Notes: generated by a model from the letters alone, not told the origin. Positions 41,823 through 50,791 are shown, counted from the stretch's first letter. The stretch: DNA of 64,000 nt from Bdellovibrio sp. BCCA (GCF_037996825.1 NZ_JBBNAC010000001.1:434001-498000), one strand, 5' to 3'. Numbers and translations: made by a program.

Positions 41823-42977
41823 TTAGTTCTTGCGAAGAACAATTTCGGTCAGCTCACAATATGTTCCAAGGCGTAATTGCGGACCCCAATAGCCTGTGCC
41901 TTGATTGACATAGAGCTGCATATTTCCTAGGCGGTAAAGACCCTTGGAATACTTCTCAAAAAAGACGATCAACCAATTCCACGGAAAGAACTGACCGCCA
42001 TGGGTGTGACCAGAAAGCTGCAAGTCGTAACCTGCGATTTGCGCATGGGCCGCCAGCGAAGGCTGATGAGAAAGCAAAAGTTTAAAGCTGCCTTCACGTT
42101 GCTGGCTTTGCAAACGGGCAAAGTCCGGGCTTTCGTGTTTAAAATGTCCTGCGGCGGGATCGGGAACTCCGGCAACCTGCAAAAGAGCTGAACCTACTGG
42201 AATATTGGCCGTTTCATTTACTAAAACTTGAAAACCCAACTCGCGGAACGCTTGAAGTCCCTTGTGCGCGTCCCAATAGTATTCATGATTTCCCGGGACA
42301 TAATAAATGCCATGCTGGGCTTTGAGGTTTTTAAGAATTTTAAATTCCTCTGCGTGTTTTTCCACGAAGCTATCCAGAATGTCGCCCGTGAAAACAATCA
42401 CGTCGGGCTGAATCTCTAAAACGCGTGCTACTAATTTTTGTACAAACGAAGTCGGAAGACTTGGGCTAATATGCAAGTCACTGATGTGAACGATACGCAA
42501 GCCTTCAAGTTCTTGCGGAAGGTTTTTAAAAAACACCGGAACCTTTTTTAGACGAGGTCCGATTTGCACAATCGCATTTCCTAAAACGATGAACAGAACC
42601 GGAAGCCCCAACAAGGCCGCTGTGGCTTGGGAGCTGTACAGATGCTCAAACGGTGTCGGCATAATTAAATTATCGGCGAAGGCAAAGAGATCACGCAGGA
42701 TCACAAAACTCACTAAGAAATTAATATAAGCCATGACCGTTAAAGAGCCATTTAACAAACGATCTCGCCATGGTTTGTGGTCCAAATTTTTTTCTTTCCA
42801 GAAAAACAAGAAGGTCCCAATCACCATTGTAAAGAGCAGCGCCAAAAACGCCACCAACGAGGTCGTGCCCACCCACGTAAAATCCGTGAAGCGAGTCAAC
42901 TGGTGAGAAACGTAGATGAATATAACCAGAATAAGAGAGCTTGCGATGGTCCGAAATAAACCCATAGGCAAGGTCAT
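41823..42977 (-). CDS. Membrane-anchored metallophosphoesterase (YkuE/YaeI-like)
   Basis: A 384-residue membrane protein with four or so N-terminal TM segments (residues about 5-160), then a calcineurin-like phosphoesterase domain. The metal-binding motifs are present in order: HISDLHI, FTGDILD, PGNHEYY, and SGHTHGGQ near the end. Substrates in this family include lipid-linked or nucleotide pyrophosphates; the substrate here is not known. The ATG at 42977 (AGGGAA site) is preferred over one at 43007. Confidence 0.85.
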   Translation of the reverse strand: MTLPMGLFRTIASSLILVIFIYVSHQLTRFTDFTWVGTTSLVAFLALLFTMVIGTFLFFWKEKNLDHKPWRDRLLNGSLTVMAYINFLVSFVILRDLFAFADNLIMPTPFEHLYSSQATAALLGLPVLFIVLGNAIVQIGPRLKKVPVFFKNLPQELEGLRIVHISDLHISPSLPTSFVQKLVARVLEIQPDVIVFTGDILDSFVEKHAEEFKILKNLKAQHGIYYVPGNHEYYWDAHKGLQAFRELGFQVLVNETANIPVGSALLQVAGVPDPAAGHFKHESPDFARLQSQQREGSFKLLLSHQPSLAAHAQIAGYDLQLSGHTHGGQFFPWNWLIVFFEKYSKGLYRLGNMQLYVNQGTGYWGPQLRLGTYCELTEIVLRKN

Positions 42978-43072
42978 AACATGGTTCCCTGTCTTTGCAC
43001 AGCTCATTGTAAAAACACAGATCGGCGTCCAGGGAATTCGGTGTTACCCTTAGTGAGTCCCTGGAGGTTTGT

Positions 43073-44761
43073 ATGAGTTTTCGCAGTGAATTCGAACAGG
43101 CGAGGGATTTTTTAATTCTTCATCGTTCTGACTACAACTACACCTACAACCATTTTCAATGGCCGCAGTTTGAAGAATTCAACTGGGCCCTGGATTATTT
43201 CGATCCCATGGCGGAGGGCAATCATAACTTAGCTCTTTGGATCGTCAGTGAGTTAGGGGAGCAGAAGAAATACACCTTTGAAGAACTCTCCAAGCGCTCT
43301 AATCAGGTCGCGAATTTCCTTAAAAGCCAAGGCGTGCAAAAGGGCGATTCGGTTTTTCTTTTGATCGAAAACGATGCAGCTCTCTGGGAGATCATGCTGG
43401 GTGCGATGAAAGTGGGAGCGGTTCTAGTTCCCAACAATCCTTTGCTTTCTCAGCAGGAACTTAAAGACCGTTTGAATCGCGAAAAAATTAAAATGATTGC
43501 GACGACAAAGAAACACGCCGAAAAATTTGACGTTTCAAATTCCAGCGTGATCTCTTTGCTGGTCGATGGTGAATTGCCCGGGTGGACTCCGTATGAAAAG
43601 TGTTATCAAGAAAGTAATTTCTTTGAACCTGCGGAAAAGACCAAAGCGACCGATCCGCTTTTTCGCTATTTTACTTCAGCAAATACGGTGAAGCCTAAGA
43701 TTGTAGAGCACTCTTACGGAAGTTTCCCGATTGGCCATCTTTCAACCATGTACTGGATTGGTCTTCGTCCCGGCGACATTCATTTAGGAATCAACTCGAC
43801 GGGATGGGCGATGCATGATTGGAATAATTTTATTGTTCCGTGGAACGCCGTCGCCACCATTTTCATTTCTAAGCAAGAGCGCTTTAATGCGAAATTGATT
43901 CTTGATACTTTAAGTGAATATGAAATCACAACGTTCTGTGCTCCTCCGACAGTGTGGCGTTTGCTGACCCAAGAAGATTTAGCTTCTTACAAAGTGCATC
44001 TGCGCGAAGCGGTGAGCACAGGGGAAGCTTTGAGTGCTGAAATCATCTCGAAGGTTTATAAAGCTTGGGGAATTTTTGTGCGTGACGGATACGGACAAAC
44101 AGAAACCTCAACTCTGATCGGAATTCCGCCTGAAGAAAAAAACAGTTTCGGTACGATGGGAAGACCTTTGCCCGGATATCAAATTGCTCTTTTAGATGCA
44201 CAAGGAAGCAAAGTCGACGCTGGCGAAGTGTGTGTGTCGTTGAAGAATCATCCGTGGGGATTGATGTCAGGTATTGATACCTCCACCGAATATTATCATA
44301 CCGGAGACACAGCCTACATCGACGATGCTGGAAACTACACATTCTCTGAACGTGTGGATGGCATCTTTAAATCTTCGGACTATCGCATCAGTCCTTACGA
44401 ATTAGAATTTGTTCTTAAAGAATTTTCCGCGATTAGCGAGGCCGTTGTGATTCCAAGTCCTGATCCGATCCGCGAAGCTGTTCCCAAAGCTCTGGTGTCT
44501 CTTGTTAAAGGGGTTGAACCAACAAGAGAGCTTGCATTGGATATTATGAACTTCGCACGCATGCGTCTTTCTCCATTTAAACGAATCCGTCGCGTGGAAT
44601 TTATAGAAATTCCAAAAAATACTTCGGGAGAAATTCTTCGCGGTGAGCTTGTTGCGCTAGAAAAAAACAAACGCATTGCCGGAGAAAAATCACCTTACGA
44701 GTTCTGGGAAGAGGACGCAAAAATCAATCTTGGTGAAACATGGGCGCAAGAGTTGCCCTAG
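43073..44761 (+). CDS. Adenylate-forming acyl-CoA synthetase-like protein with altered active site
   Basis: A 562-residue protein of the AMP-binding superfamily, closest in layout to acetyl-/medium-chain acyl-CoA synthetases (WNNFIVPWNAVATIF, YGQTETS, YHTGDTAYIDDAGNYTF, SDYRISPYELE all kept). Two key motifs are changed: the P-loop is FTSANTVKPK (residues 200-209) where YTSGTTGKPK is normal, and the C-terminal lysine of TSGKI is E520 (TSGEILR). That lysine is needed for adenylation in the family, so the protein may catalyse only the second half-reaction, or bind a substrate. GGAGG precedes the ATG. It is linked to a SnoaL-type gene 29 bases downstream. Confidence 0.8.
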   Translation: MSFRSEFEQARDFLILHRSDYNYTYNHFQWPQFEEFNWALDYFDPMAEGNHNLALWIVSELGEQKKYTFEELSKRSNQVANFLKSQGVQKGDSVFLLIENDAALWEIMLGAMKVGAVLVPNNPLLSQQELKDRLNREKIKMIATTKKHAEKFDVSNSSVISLLVDGELPGWTPYEKCYQESNFFEPAEKTKATDPLFRYFTSANTVKPKIVEHSYGSFPIGHLSTMYWIGLRPGDIHLGINSTGWAMHDWNNFIVPWNAVATIFISKQERFNAKLILDTLSEYEITTFCAPPTVWRLLTQEDLASYKVHLREAVSTGEALSAEIISKVYKAWGIFVRDGYGQTETSTLIGIPPEEKNSFGTMGRPLPGYQIALLDAQGSKVDAGEVCVSLKNHPWGLMSGIDTSTEYYHTGDTAYIDDAGNYTFSERVDGIFKSSDYRISPYELEFVLKEFSAISEAVVIPSPDPIREAVPKALVSLVKGVEPTRELALDIMNFARMRLSPFKRIRRVEFIEIPKNTSGEILRGELVALEKNKRIAGEKSPYEFWEEDAKINLGETWAQELP

Positions 44762-44790
44762 TGATTTTTATACGTGAAAAGGAGAATTTT

Positions 44791-45279
44791 ATGGCTTTGC
44801 AATCAACCCAACCTTCCGAAAAAAAATCAGGCTCTCCTTCAACGGGTGAAGCTGAAATCACTCGCTTGATGGAGCAGTATGCGGAAGCCGTTAGCAATAA
44901 AGATTTAGAAGAGATCATGTCCTTTTACGCTCCCGAAGTGATAGCTTTTGACTTGATGCCACCACTGCAAATTTTTGGTAAAGATGCTTACAAGAAAAAC
45001 TGGAGCAACATCACGCAAATGGGAGAAAGTAATTTTTCAATTCGCGATCTTCATGTGACAGCGGGTGAAGACGTGGCCTTTAGTCATTGCCTTTGTCATA
45101 TGACTGGACAAGCAAACTCGGGCGAAAAATTTGACAGTTGGGCGCGGCAAACAGCATGTTACAAAAAGGTCAACGGCCAATGGTTGATTGTGCATGAAAA
45201 CTACTCCGTTCCCGTCGACATGCAAGCAGATAAGCCTCTTTGGAGTTTAGATCCCGATCAAAAAACGGAAGCACATTAA
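44791..45279 (+). CDS. SnoaL-like / DUF4440-type protein
   Basis: A 162-residue protein with a cone-shaped NTF2-like fold by sequence pattern: EITRLMEQYAEAVSNKDLEE, then IMSFYAPEVIAFDLMPP, WARQTACYKKVNGQWLIVHE. It may bind a small hydrophobic ligand or act as an isomerase or hydrolase. The start is the ATG at 44791 with AAAAGGAG upstream; the longer frame runs into the upstream gene. It sits in the same transcript as the acyl-CoA synthetase-like gene, so both may act on one substrate. Confidence 0.75.
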   Translation: MALQSTQPSEKKSGSPSTGEAEITRLMEQYAEAVSNKDLEEIMSFYAPEVIAFDLMPPLQIFGKDAYKKNWSNITQMGESNFSIRDLHVTAGEDVAFSHCLCHMTGQANSGEKFDSWARQTACYKKVNGQWLIVHENYSVPVDMQADKPLWSLDPDQKTEAH

Positions 45280-45281
45280 AA

Positions 45282-45304
45282 GTAGGGAGCTAAATGCTCC
45301 CTAC
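45282..45304 (-). terminator. Hairpin overlapping the trpS stop
   Basis: GTAGGGAGC and GCTCCCTAC arms with a 5-base loop. On the minus strand it is followed by TTTT, so it can terminate trpS; on the plus strand there is no close T run. Confidence 0.55.
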
Positions 45305-46288
45305 GCCCATAATTTTTTTCATTTCTGAGACGGTTTGTGCGACGACTTCGCGGGCTTGTTCGGAGCCCTTGCGACAGATTTCTAAAACTTCGCCTTTGTC
45401 TTTGGCAAACTCTTCGCGGCGAGCTCGAATCGGCGCAATCATTTCTTCTAATATTTGGGTCAGACGTTGTTTAACAGTGCCGTCACCCAGTCCTCCGCGA
45501 CGATAATGATCTTTTAATTTTTCCACTTCTTCTTTGTTGGGATCAAAAGCATCTAAGAAAGTGAAAACAACGTTTCCTTCGACTTGTCCGGGATCTTCAA
45601 TGTGCAAGTGGTTGGGATCAGTATACATCTTCTGTACTTTTTTCTTCAGTTGGTCGAAGGGTTCCGCCAGTGAAATGGAATTTCCCAGCGACTTGCTCAT
45701 CTTCGCTTTACCGTCGATTCCGGGCAAACGCCCTTGGGTTCCTCCCAGAGCTTTGACCTTTTTGAAGAGTTCCGTGTTGTAAAGATGATTGAATCTTTGG
45801 GCAATTTCGTTGGTTTGCTCAATCATCGGATTCTGATCGTCTCCAACAGGAACAACGTCGGCTTTAAAACAAAGAATGTCGGCTGCTTGGCTTACAGGAT
45901 AAGTTAAAAACCCCACGGGCAGATTTCTTTCAAAATCTTTTTGCGCGATTTCTGTTTTCACGGTGGGATTTCGCTCTAAGCGTGCGACGGTCACAAGGTT
46001 TAAAAAATAAAAAGTGGTTTCAAAAAGTTCCGGAATCATCGATTGAACAAAGATCGTGCTTTTCGCAGGATCAATACCCACGGCTAAATAATCTAAAGCC
46101 ACCTCGACAATGTTCTCGCGAATCATTTGCGGATTTTTAAAATTATCCGTCATCGCTTGGGCGTCAGCGATAATCAAATATTGCTTGTGTGTCTCTTGCA
46201 ATTCCACACGATTTTTCAGCGAACCAATATAGTGCCCCAAGTGCAAAGGGCCTGTGGGACGATCTCCAGTCAAAATGACGGGTTTCAT
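45290..46288 (-). CDS. trpS: Tryptophanyl-tRNA synthetase
   Basis: A 332-residue class I synthetase. The HIGH-like motif is HLGH at residues 16-19 ([14 protein letters not shown]), and the KMSKS loop is [10 protein letters not shown]. It activates tryptophan and charges tRNA-Trp in the cytoplasm. GGAG precedes the ATG. A small hydrophobic open frame lies upstream in the same direction. Confidence 0.96.
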   Translation of the reverse strand: MKPVILTGDRPTGPLHLGHYIGSLKNRVELQETHKQYLIIADAQAMTDNFKNPQMIRENIVEVALDYLAVGIDPAKSTIFVQSMIPELFETTFYFLNLVTVARLERNPTVKTEIAQKDFERNLPVGFLTYPVSQAADILCFKADVVPVGDDQNPMIEQTNEIAQRFNHLYNTELFKKVKALGGTQGRLPGIDGKAKMSKSLGNSISLAEPFDQLKKKVQKMYTDPNHLHIEDPGQVEGNVVFTFLDAFDPNKEEVEKLKDHYRRGGLGDGTVKQRLTQILEEMIAPIRARREEFAKDKGEVLEICRKGSEQAREVVAQTVSEMKKIMGVGSI

Positions 46289-46315
46289 AAAATCTCCAAA
46301 GACAAAATTTAAAAT

Positions 46316-46438
46316 CTAACAACGAAAACGGAATAAAAAGGGGCTTACCCCAAAATAAAATGAGTCGGCGGCTAGCGCCACCAAGAAAAAGATAAGAATG
46401 AAGATATTAACGAACGTAACATGAAACTTTCGGCCCAT
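46316..46438 (-). CDS. Candidate 40-residue hydrophobic peptide
   Basis: A short frame of 40 codons starting with ATG at 46438 and ending 27 bases before trpS. It reads MGRKFHVTFVNIFILIFFLV, then ALAADSFYFGVSPFLFRFRC: a positive start, one membrane-spanning segment, and a Phe-rich tail. This could be a small membrane protein translated with trpS. The ribosome binding site is poor and the hydrophobic run could arise by chance from AT-rich codons, so confidence is low. Confidence 0.3.
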   Translation of the reverse strand: MGRKFHVTFVNIFILIFFLVALAADSFYFGVSPFLFRFRC

Positions 46439-46676
46439 TGATTGTCGCCGGAAAACTTGCGCAACTCACGAGACCCGCGAGTCTTCAAAGTGCAGTTCAG
46501 GTGAGGCGCATTTTTCCAGCTTTTGCAGTATCTGTTAGTAGAGTTCATAAAGTCGAATCGCTAATTTTGATGGGTGCTATAAAATTTTATTGTAGGTGAA
46601 TGCGGCCAGCAGCTTGCTGTTTTGACGCCCATCATTTTGCTTTGCAATGCAAAAAGGTACGGCGTACCTCCTATCT
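46439..46676. other. Intergenic stretch between trpS side and pgpA
   Basis: Between the candidate peptide and pgpA no gene or known RNA is seen. The notable element is the AGGTAC-GGC-GTACCT palindrome at 46655-46669. Promoters for the divergent genes probably lie here. The 46330-46352 segment has a GGGG-CTTA-CCCC stem with a T run on the minus strand. Confidence 0.5.
46655..46669. promoter_or_regulatory. AGGTAC palindrome before pgpA
   Basis: AGGTAC-GGC-GTACCT, perfect 6-base arms, ending 7 bases before the likely pgpA start. Related in core to the GGTACC palindromes before truA. It occupies the spot where a ribosome binding site would be expected, so it may affect translation. Confidence 0.5.
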
Positions 46677-47156
46677 ATGCGCAATTTCTTAAAGCAATTA
46701 GCAACCTTGTTTGGCGTTGGTCTTTTTCCTAAAGGCCCGGGCACAGCCGCTACTGTCGCGACGATTCCGTTGGTGTTTCTTTTGTCGAAATTAGGACCCT
46801 TGGTGTACATGGGGGCGATTGTTTTGCTGCTCCCCGTCGGAATTGCCGCCTGCGAAGTTTATGAGCAGGACAAGGGTGGTCACGATCATAAAGAGATCGT
46901 AATTGATGAGGTTTTAGGTTTTCTTATTACTATGGTCTGGCTTCCTTTGACATGGCAGGCCATTTTAATCGGTTTTGCCCTGTTCAGATTGCTGGACATC
47001 ACAAAGCCTTTATTCATAGGATATTTAGATAAGAAGATCCAAGGAGGTCTTGGGGTGATGGTGGACGATGTGGCCGCGGGGATAATTGCGAGTCTCATCA
47101 TGCAAGTTCTCTACACTCAAACCAATTGGTTGGGCTCTCAGGTGTTGGTGCCGTAA
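46677..47156 (+). CDS. pgpA: Phosphatidylglycerophosphatase A
   Basis: A 159-residue membrane enzyme that removes phosphate from phosphatidylglycerol phosphate to make phosphatidylglycerol. The GLFPKGPGTAATVATIP start and the VIDEVLGFLITMVW block are diagnostic, together with the final GGLGVMVDDVAAGIIA. A possible earlier start (46647) would add ten residues. No clear ribosome binding site. It overlaps in a tight row with pncC and recA. Confidence 0.9.
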   Translation: MRNFLKQLATLFGVGLFPKGPGTAATVATIPLVFLLSKLGPLVYMGAIVLLLPVGIAACEVYEQDKGGHDHKEIVIDEVLGFLITMVWLPLTWQAILIGFALFRLLDITKPLFIGYLDKKIQGGLGVMVDDVAAGIIASLIMQVLYTQTNWLGSQVLVP

Positions 47157-47158
47157 CA

Positions 47159-47644
47159 ATGTCACTGAACAACGAGAAGCTTCAAGAACTCATTAGATCC
47201 CTTCGCGACCGAAAACTCACAGTGGGTTTTGCAGAAAGTTGTACTGGAGGTGCACTTTCCGCATTTTTGACAGAGCAGCCTGGCGTATCCGACATCTTTT
47301 TAGGCTCTGTGGTTTCTTACTCTAACGAGGCGAAGGTGGATCTTCTGGGGGTCCGTCGAGACACTCTCATGCAAGAGGGTGCGGTGAGCGAGAAAGTCGC
47401 TCGTCAAATGGCGCACGGAGTGCGTCGGCAGCTAAAAACTGATTGGTCTGTGGCAATTACAGGCATCGCTGGTCCGACCGGTGGAACACCGACGAAGCCA
47501 GTGGGCACTGTATGCATTGCTATCGCTGGACCGGGGTTTGAAGACTCACGAAAGGAATTCTTTTCGGGAGATCGCAAAGCCATCCAGCAGATGTCCGTCG
47601 ACTATTCAGTTCGTTGGCTGTGTGAAGTTCTCGACAAGGTTTAA
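47159..47644 (+). CDS. pncC: Nicotinamide-nucleotide amidohydrolase PncC (CinA C-terminal domain)
   Basis: A 161-residue enzyme that deamidates nicotinamide mononucleotide to recycle NAD precursors. It corresponds to only the C-terminal half of CinA. The motifs VGFAESCTGGALSA, GSVVSYSNEAKVDLLGV and ITGIAGPTGGTPTKPVGTV are all present. The ATG at 47159 is two bases after the pgpA stop. It is followed by recA, a common cinA-recA order. Confidence 0.93.
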   Translation: MSLNNEKLQELIRSLRDRKLTVGFAESCTGGALSAFLTEQPGVSDIFLGSVVSYSNEAKVDLLGVRRDTLMQEGAVSEKVARQMAHGVRRQLKTDWSVAITGIAGPTGGTPTKPVGTVCIAIAGPGFEDSRKEFFSGDRKAIQQMSVDYSVRWLCEVLDKV

Positions 47645-47680
47645 GATCGGCCCCGGCCGGCAACATTAACAATAAAAGTG

Positions 47681-47698
47681 TCGTAGCGAATGCTACGA
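47681..47698. promoter_or_regulatory. Hairpin in the recA leader
   Basis: TCGTAGC-GAAT-GCTACGA, perfect 7-base arms, just upstream of the AGAGGG ribosome binding site of recA. It can fold in the mRNA leader. It does not match the TTAC-n3-GTAA LexA box reported for Bdellovibrio. Confidence 0.55.
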
Positions 47699-47716
47699 GA
47701 GAGAGGGAATACGCAG

Positions 47717-48844
47717 ATGGCAACAACAACTGTGGATACAAAAGCAAGCAACGAAAAAACAAAAGCATTGGAATTGGCTGTTTCAGCAATTGAAAAGCAA
47801 TTCGGTAAAGGTTCAATCATGCGCTTGGGCGCAAATGAATCTTTGGTTAAAGACGTAGAAGCGATCAGCACAGGCGCATTGAGCTTGGATATCGCTTTGG
47901 GTATTGGTGGTCTTCCAAAAGGTCGTATCGTAGAAATCTACGGACCAGAGTCTTCTGGTAAAACAACTCTTTGCTTGTCTGTTATTGCTCAAGCTCAGAA
48001 AAAAGGCGGCGTTGTTGCTTTCGTCGATGCGGAACATGCATTGGATGTTAACTACGCTCGTAAATTGGGTGTGAACACAGAAGATCTTTTGATCTCTCAA
48101 CCAGACACTGGTGAACAAGCTTTGGAAATCACTGAAACACTTGTTCGTTCTGGCGCGATCGACGTATTGGTTGTCGACTCCGTAGCGGCGTTGGTTCCTC
48201 GTGCAGAGATCGAAGGTGACATGGGGGATTCTCACGTAGGTCTTCAAGCTCGTTTGATGTCTCAAGCTCTTCGTAAGTTGACTGCGGCAATCAACCGTTC
48301 AAACACTCTTGTTATCTTCATCAACCAAATCCGTATGAAGATCGGTGTGATGTTCGGTAATCCAGAGACGACTACGGGTGGTAACGCATTGAAATTCTAC
48401 TCTTCAGTTCGTTTGGATGTACGCCGTGTGGGCGCGATCAAAAACGGTGAAGACGTCACTGGTAACCGTACTGCGGTAAAAGTTGTGAAAAACAAAATGG
48501 CTCCTCCGTTTACGAAGGTTGAATTCGACTTGATGTACGGCGAAGGTATTTCTGAAGAAGGCGATCTTCTTGATCTAGCAGTGACTGCAAACTTCGTAGA
48601 AAAATCAGGTGCATGGTTCTCTATGAATGGCGAGCGCATGGGCCAAGGCCGCGATGCTGCGAAAACATTCTTGAAAGAGCACCCAGAATACATGACTGAG
48701 CTTCGTTCAAAAATCTTGGCAGCGAATGGCATCGGCAAATTGTTGGTAGACGCTAACGGAAACAACGGCGAAGACCACGAAGGTACAGAGCCAGTTGAAG
48801 CTGAAGAAGCAGCACCAAAAAAAGCAAAAAAAGGTAAGCACTAA
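47717..48844 (+). CDS. recA: Recombinase RecA
   Basis: A 375-residue DNA recombinase with normal length. The Walker A motif [10 protein letters not shown] is at 76-85, and [20 protein letters not shown] carries Walker B. The DNA-binding L1 and L2 loops lie around [20 protein letters not shown] and [17 protein letters not shown]. The C-terminus has an acidic segment and ends in a Lys-rich tail (PKKAKKGKH), which is less usual. The ATG at 47717 has AGAGGG upstream. It ends in a strong terminator. Confidence 0.97.
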   Translation: MATTTVDTKASNEKTKALELAVSAIEKQFGKGSIMRLGANESLVKDVEAISTGALSLDIALGIGGLPKGRIVEIYGPESSGKTTLCLSVIAQAQKKGGVVAFVDAEHALDVNYARKLGVNTEDLLISQPDTGEQALEITETLVRSGAIDVLVVDSVAALVPRAEIEGDMGDSHVGLQARLMSQALRKLTAAINRSNTLVIFINQIRMKIGVMFGNPETTTGGNALKFYSSVRLDVRRVGAIKNGEDVTGNRTAVKVVKNKMAPPFTKVEFDLMYGEGISEEGDLLDLAVTANFVEKSGAWFSMNGERMGQGRDAAKTFLKEHPEYMTELRSKILAANGIGKLLVDANGNNGEDHEGTEPVEAEEAAPKKAKKGKH

Positions 48845-48889
48845 TCCGCGGACACGGGCAGTGCCAGAGCGACTTCCGTCGCGCAAGCT

Positions 48890-48927
48890 AAAAGGAACCC
48901 ACTCTCCGGAGTGGGTTTTCCTTTTTC
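48890..48927 (+). terminator. recA intrinsic terminator
   Basis: AACCCACTC and GAGTGGGTT arms with a TCCG loop, preceded by AAAAGG and followed by TTCCTTTTT. Confidence 0.88.
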
Positions 48928-49025
48928 AAAGAAGTTGGCTTCTTAGTGATCATGTGAATTTACATGAATTTGACTTGTACTGACCTTGCTGATTTCACTA
49001 TGATGGCTGAAAAACTGGGAAGTCT

Positions 49026-49232
49026 ATGCCATACGTAAATGTACAAATTACTAAAGGTGCCACGAAAGAACAGAAAGCTCAGCTTATCAAAGATATTACT
49101 GACTCCTTGGTCAAAGTGCTGCATAAAAAGCCTGAACACACCCATATTGTTATTCAAGAAATCGCTGACGAAGATTGGGGATTTTCTGGAATGCCGACTG
49201 ACCAGTGGAAAAAAACTTCCACTCTAGAATAA
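49026..49232 (+). CDS. 4-oxalocrotonate tautomerase family protein
   Basis: A 68-residue protein of the tautomerase superfamily. The catalytic Pro follows the initiator Met (MPYVNVQITKGATKEQKAQL), and the length fits the hexameric 4-OT group. It may tautomerise an enol/keto acid; the substrate is unknown. GGGAAG precedes the ATG. It stands alone after recA. Confidence 0.85.
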   Translation: MPYVNVQITKGATKEQKAQLIKDITDSLVKVLHKKPEHTHIVIQEIADEDWGFSGMPTDQWKKTSTLE

Positions 49233-49574
49233 GTCCCACAAAAAAAAGTAAGCATTAATTTTTTGTTTGTGATTCGAGTTGATGCGCCCCCCGTGTTGGA
49301 AACAACCTGGTTTTTTCACCTTTTGGCGTGAAGAGGCTCTTTAAGCTCCAGGCTGTTTGTATTTTATCTTGTTGGCCTTACGTAATGCTTCCAGTTCATG
49401 TCTCTGACCTCTTTTGAAGTTCGCTATTGTTTTAATATAAATTTCAGGTGGCTCTAAGATGTTAGATTTCACTGGTGGTTTTGGGATCCGATACTTTTTA
49501 GCTCTAACGGAAGTAGTTTAAGTACTATTTTCCTCCGTGAACATCAAGATTTGCAGAGTTTTCTGCGTAGGACG
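49233..49574. other. Gene-free stretch
   Basis: About 340 bases between the tautomerase gene and the convergent secreted protein gene. I see no family gene, RNA or strong terminator. A 20-codon frame at 49459-49521 (MLDFTGGFGIRYFLALTEVV) follows an AGGTGG-like site, but is too short to support. Base composition is more AT-rich than the genes around it. Confidence 0.5.
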
Positions 49575-49952
49575 TTATGGATTCCATCCGCAGACTAAAG
49601 AATCTGAAACTCCGACAACAAACGCATTGTTGGGTGCCTTGGCTGTAATACTTCCTGAGGTTGCTATATGAATATCAAAAGACTGTCCAATATATCTGTC
49701 GGTATGAGTGTCGATAACGCCGGCATCTAACGCGACCAACTGACCTTGAGTGAAGATGTGCAGTTGAATGTCATTCGAAGATGAACCTAAACCCAAGATT
49801 TGAAGATCCGAATCCGTATGCGTAGAACTCTTGCAGACAAAAATGATAGAATCATCACCGCCTCCTTCTTTGACTCCGTTAAGGATACGAGCAGAAGCGA
49901 TGTTTGAAATAACAAGAATAAAAAGACCGATCATACTGAAACGAAGTTTCAT
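49575..49952 (-). CDS. Small secreted protein, paralogue A of TIGR02147 module 2
   Basis: A 125-residue exported protein with signal peptide MKLRFSMIGLFILVISNIASA, mature start ARILNGVKEGGGDDSIIF. It aligns with the gene at 50846-51196: IIFVCKS versus ILFTCES, DLQILGLGSSSNDIQLHIF versus LKVFGFGDEKENGAQIAVF, YIGQSFDIHIATSGSITAKA versus YEGHIFDIAVSRQGAVSITAKA, and DSLVC at both ends. The Cys pair in each is in the same place. Its start overlaps the stop of the TIGR02147 regulator (ATGA), so they are translated together. Function unknown. Confidence 0.75.
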   Translation of the reverse strand: MKLRFSMIGLFILVISNIASARILNGVKEGGGDDSIIFVCKSSTHTDSDLQILGLGSSSNDIQLHIFTQGQLVALDAGVIDTHTDRYIGQSFDIHIATSGSITAKAPNNAFVVGVSDSLVCGWNP

Positions 49953-50755
49953 AAAGTTTCCTTTCGTTTTGTGAGAGGGAAAAAACTAATTTGCAATTGG
50001 TAAACGTCTTTTGCTTTTTTCGGCTGCATTTCACGAGCAAAAGATCTGCGGAATTCGCCAATCTTAGAAATTGCCAGTTGCAAGTCGTCGGGATCAAAAC
50101 ACAAAGTGGCTGATGTGTGACTGCGTTCGGCAAGTGGCACTTCTTGTACGGCCCGCTTAGAAAGTGCTAAAAGCTGAACCTGGTATTTTCTGGCGGCGTC
50201 GGAAGTCTCTGAAGGTGTTAAGTGTGTCAGCTCTCCGTTTTCGGAAGCGTCCATCCATTTGCCTTTAGAGTTTTTCTTAAGAAGTCCCAGGCGAAGCAAA
50301 CGCTCCAGAGCAATGTTCACTTCTGATTTGGTAATACCCAGACGCTGGCTGATCCATTGTGCGTCGGGCTTGAAGTCTTCCAGGTAAGTGAGTTCCAAAA
50401 TCGCGTAGTGATACCAGTCGGAAATCACGGCAAAAGTATCTAAAGCCAGTTGTTGAAAATGAATTTCTGAAGCACTTCCCGATGATGTTTCTTCTGAGGC
50501 AGGAAGTTTACGGATTTGTTCCGTGGATAGACCTAAAGCGGCCCCCAGGCGCAGTTTCATTTTCTCAGTGATGGGACGTTTGCCATTGATCATTTGAGAC
50601 AATGCAGATGGCTCTATTTGCAAGGCGCGCGCAAAGGATCTAAGAGAATAATTGGGGTTGTTGCGACATCTTGCCACGAGCTCTTCTTGCAGGAGCTGCT
50701 TAAAGTTCCTGGCTTGGATTTTTTTGCCTTTAATGCTGACGACTTCCATGAACAT
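49949..50755 (-). CDS. TIGR02147-family regulator (second copy)
   Basis: A 268-residue protein of the same family as the gene at 25125. It has the HTH at about residues 30-70 (YSLRSFARALQIEPSALSQM, then INGKRPITEKMKLR), the conserved VISDWYHYAILELTYLEDF block, the winged-helix-like WISQRLGITKSEVNIALERL and the final RSHTSATLCFDPDDLQLA. A second ATG at 50749 could also be used. It is followed by paralogue A and preceded by paralogue B (50846). A TGACAC/GTGTCA palindrome lies 37-53 bases before its start. Confidence 0.85.
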   Translation of the reverse strand: MFMEVVSIKGKKIQARNFKQLLQEELVARCRNNPNYSLRSFARALQIEPSALSQMINGKRPITEKMKLRLGAALGLSTEQIRKLPASEETSSGSASEIHFQQLALDTFAVISDWYHYAILELTYLEDFKPDAQWISQRLGITKSEVNIALERLLRLGLLKKNSKGKWMDASENGELTHLTPSETSDAARKYQVQLLALSKRAVQEVPLAERSHTSATLCFDPDDLQLAISKIGEFRRSFAREMQPKKAKDVYQLQISFFPLTKRKETL

Positions 50756-50791
50756 GGGCTTAACATTGACCTTAATTGAACTCTACCTATT

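Noticed and set aside
46316-46438. Trp attenuator leader peptide for trpS
   Set aside because: The frame has no tryptophan codons and the stem pattern does not show alternative terminator/antiterminator pairs.
46577-46810. Gene on the minus strand over the pgpA start
   Set aside because: It is antisense to pgpA, has no signal or motif, and mirrors the strong pgpA frame.
47681-47698. LexA (SOS) box upstream of recA
   Set aside because: The palindrome is TCGTAGC-GAAT-GCTACGA, which does not match TTAC-n3-GTAA; it is better seen as a leader hairpin.
49459-49521. 20-codon gene after AGGTGG
   Set aside because: Too short, with no conserved neighbour or motif; listed only inside the gene-free stretch.
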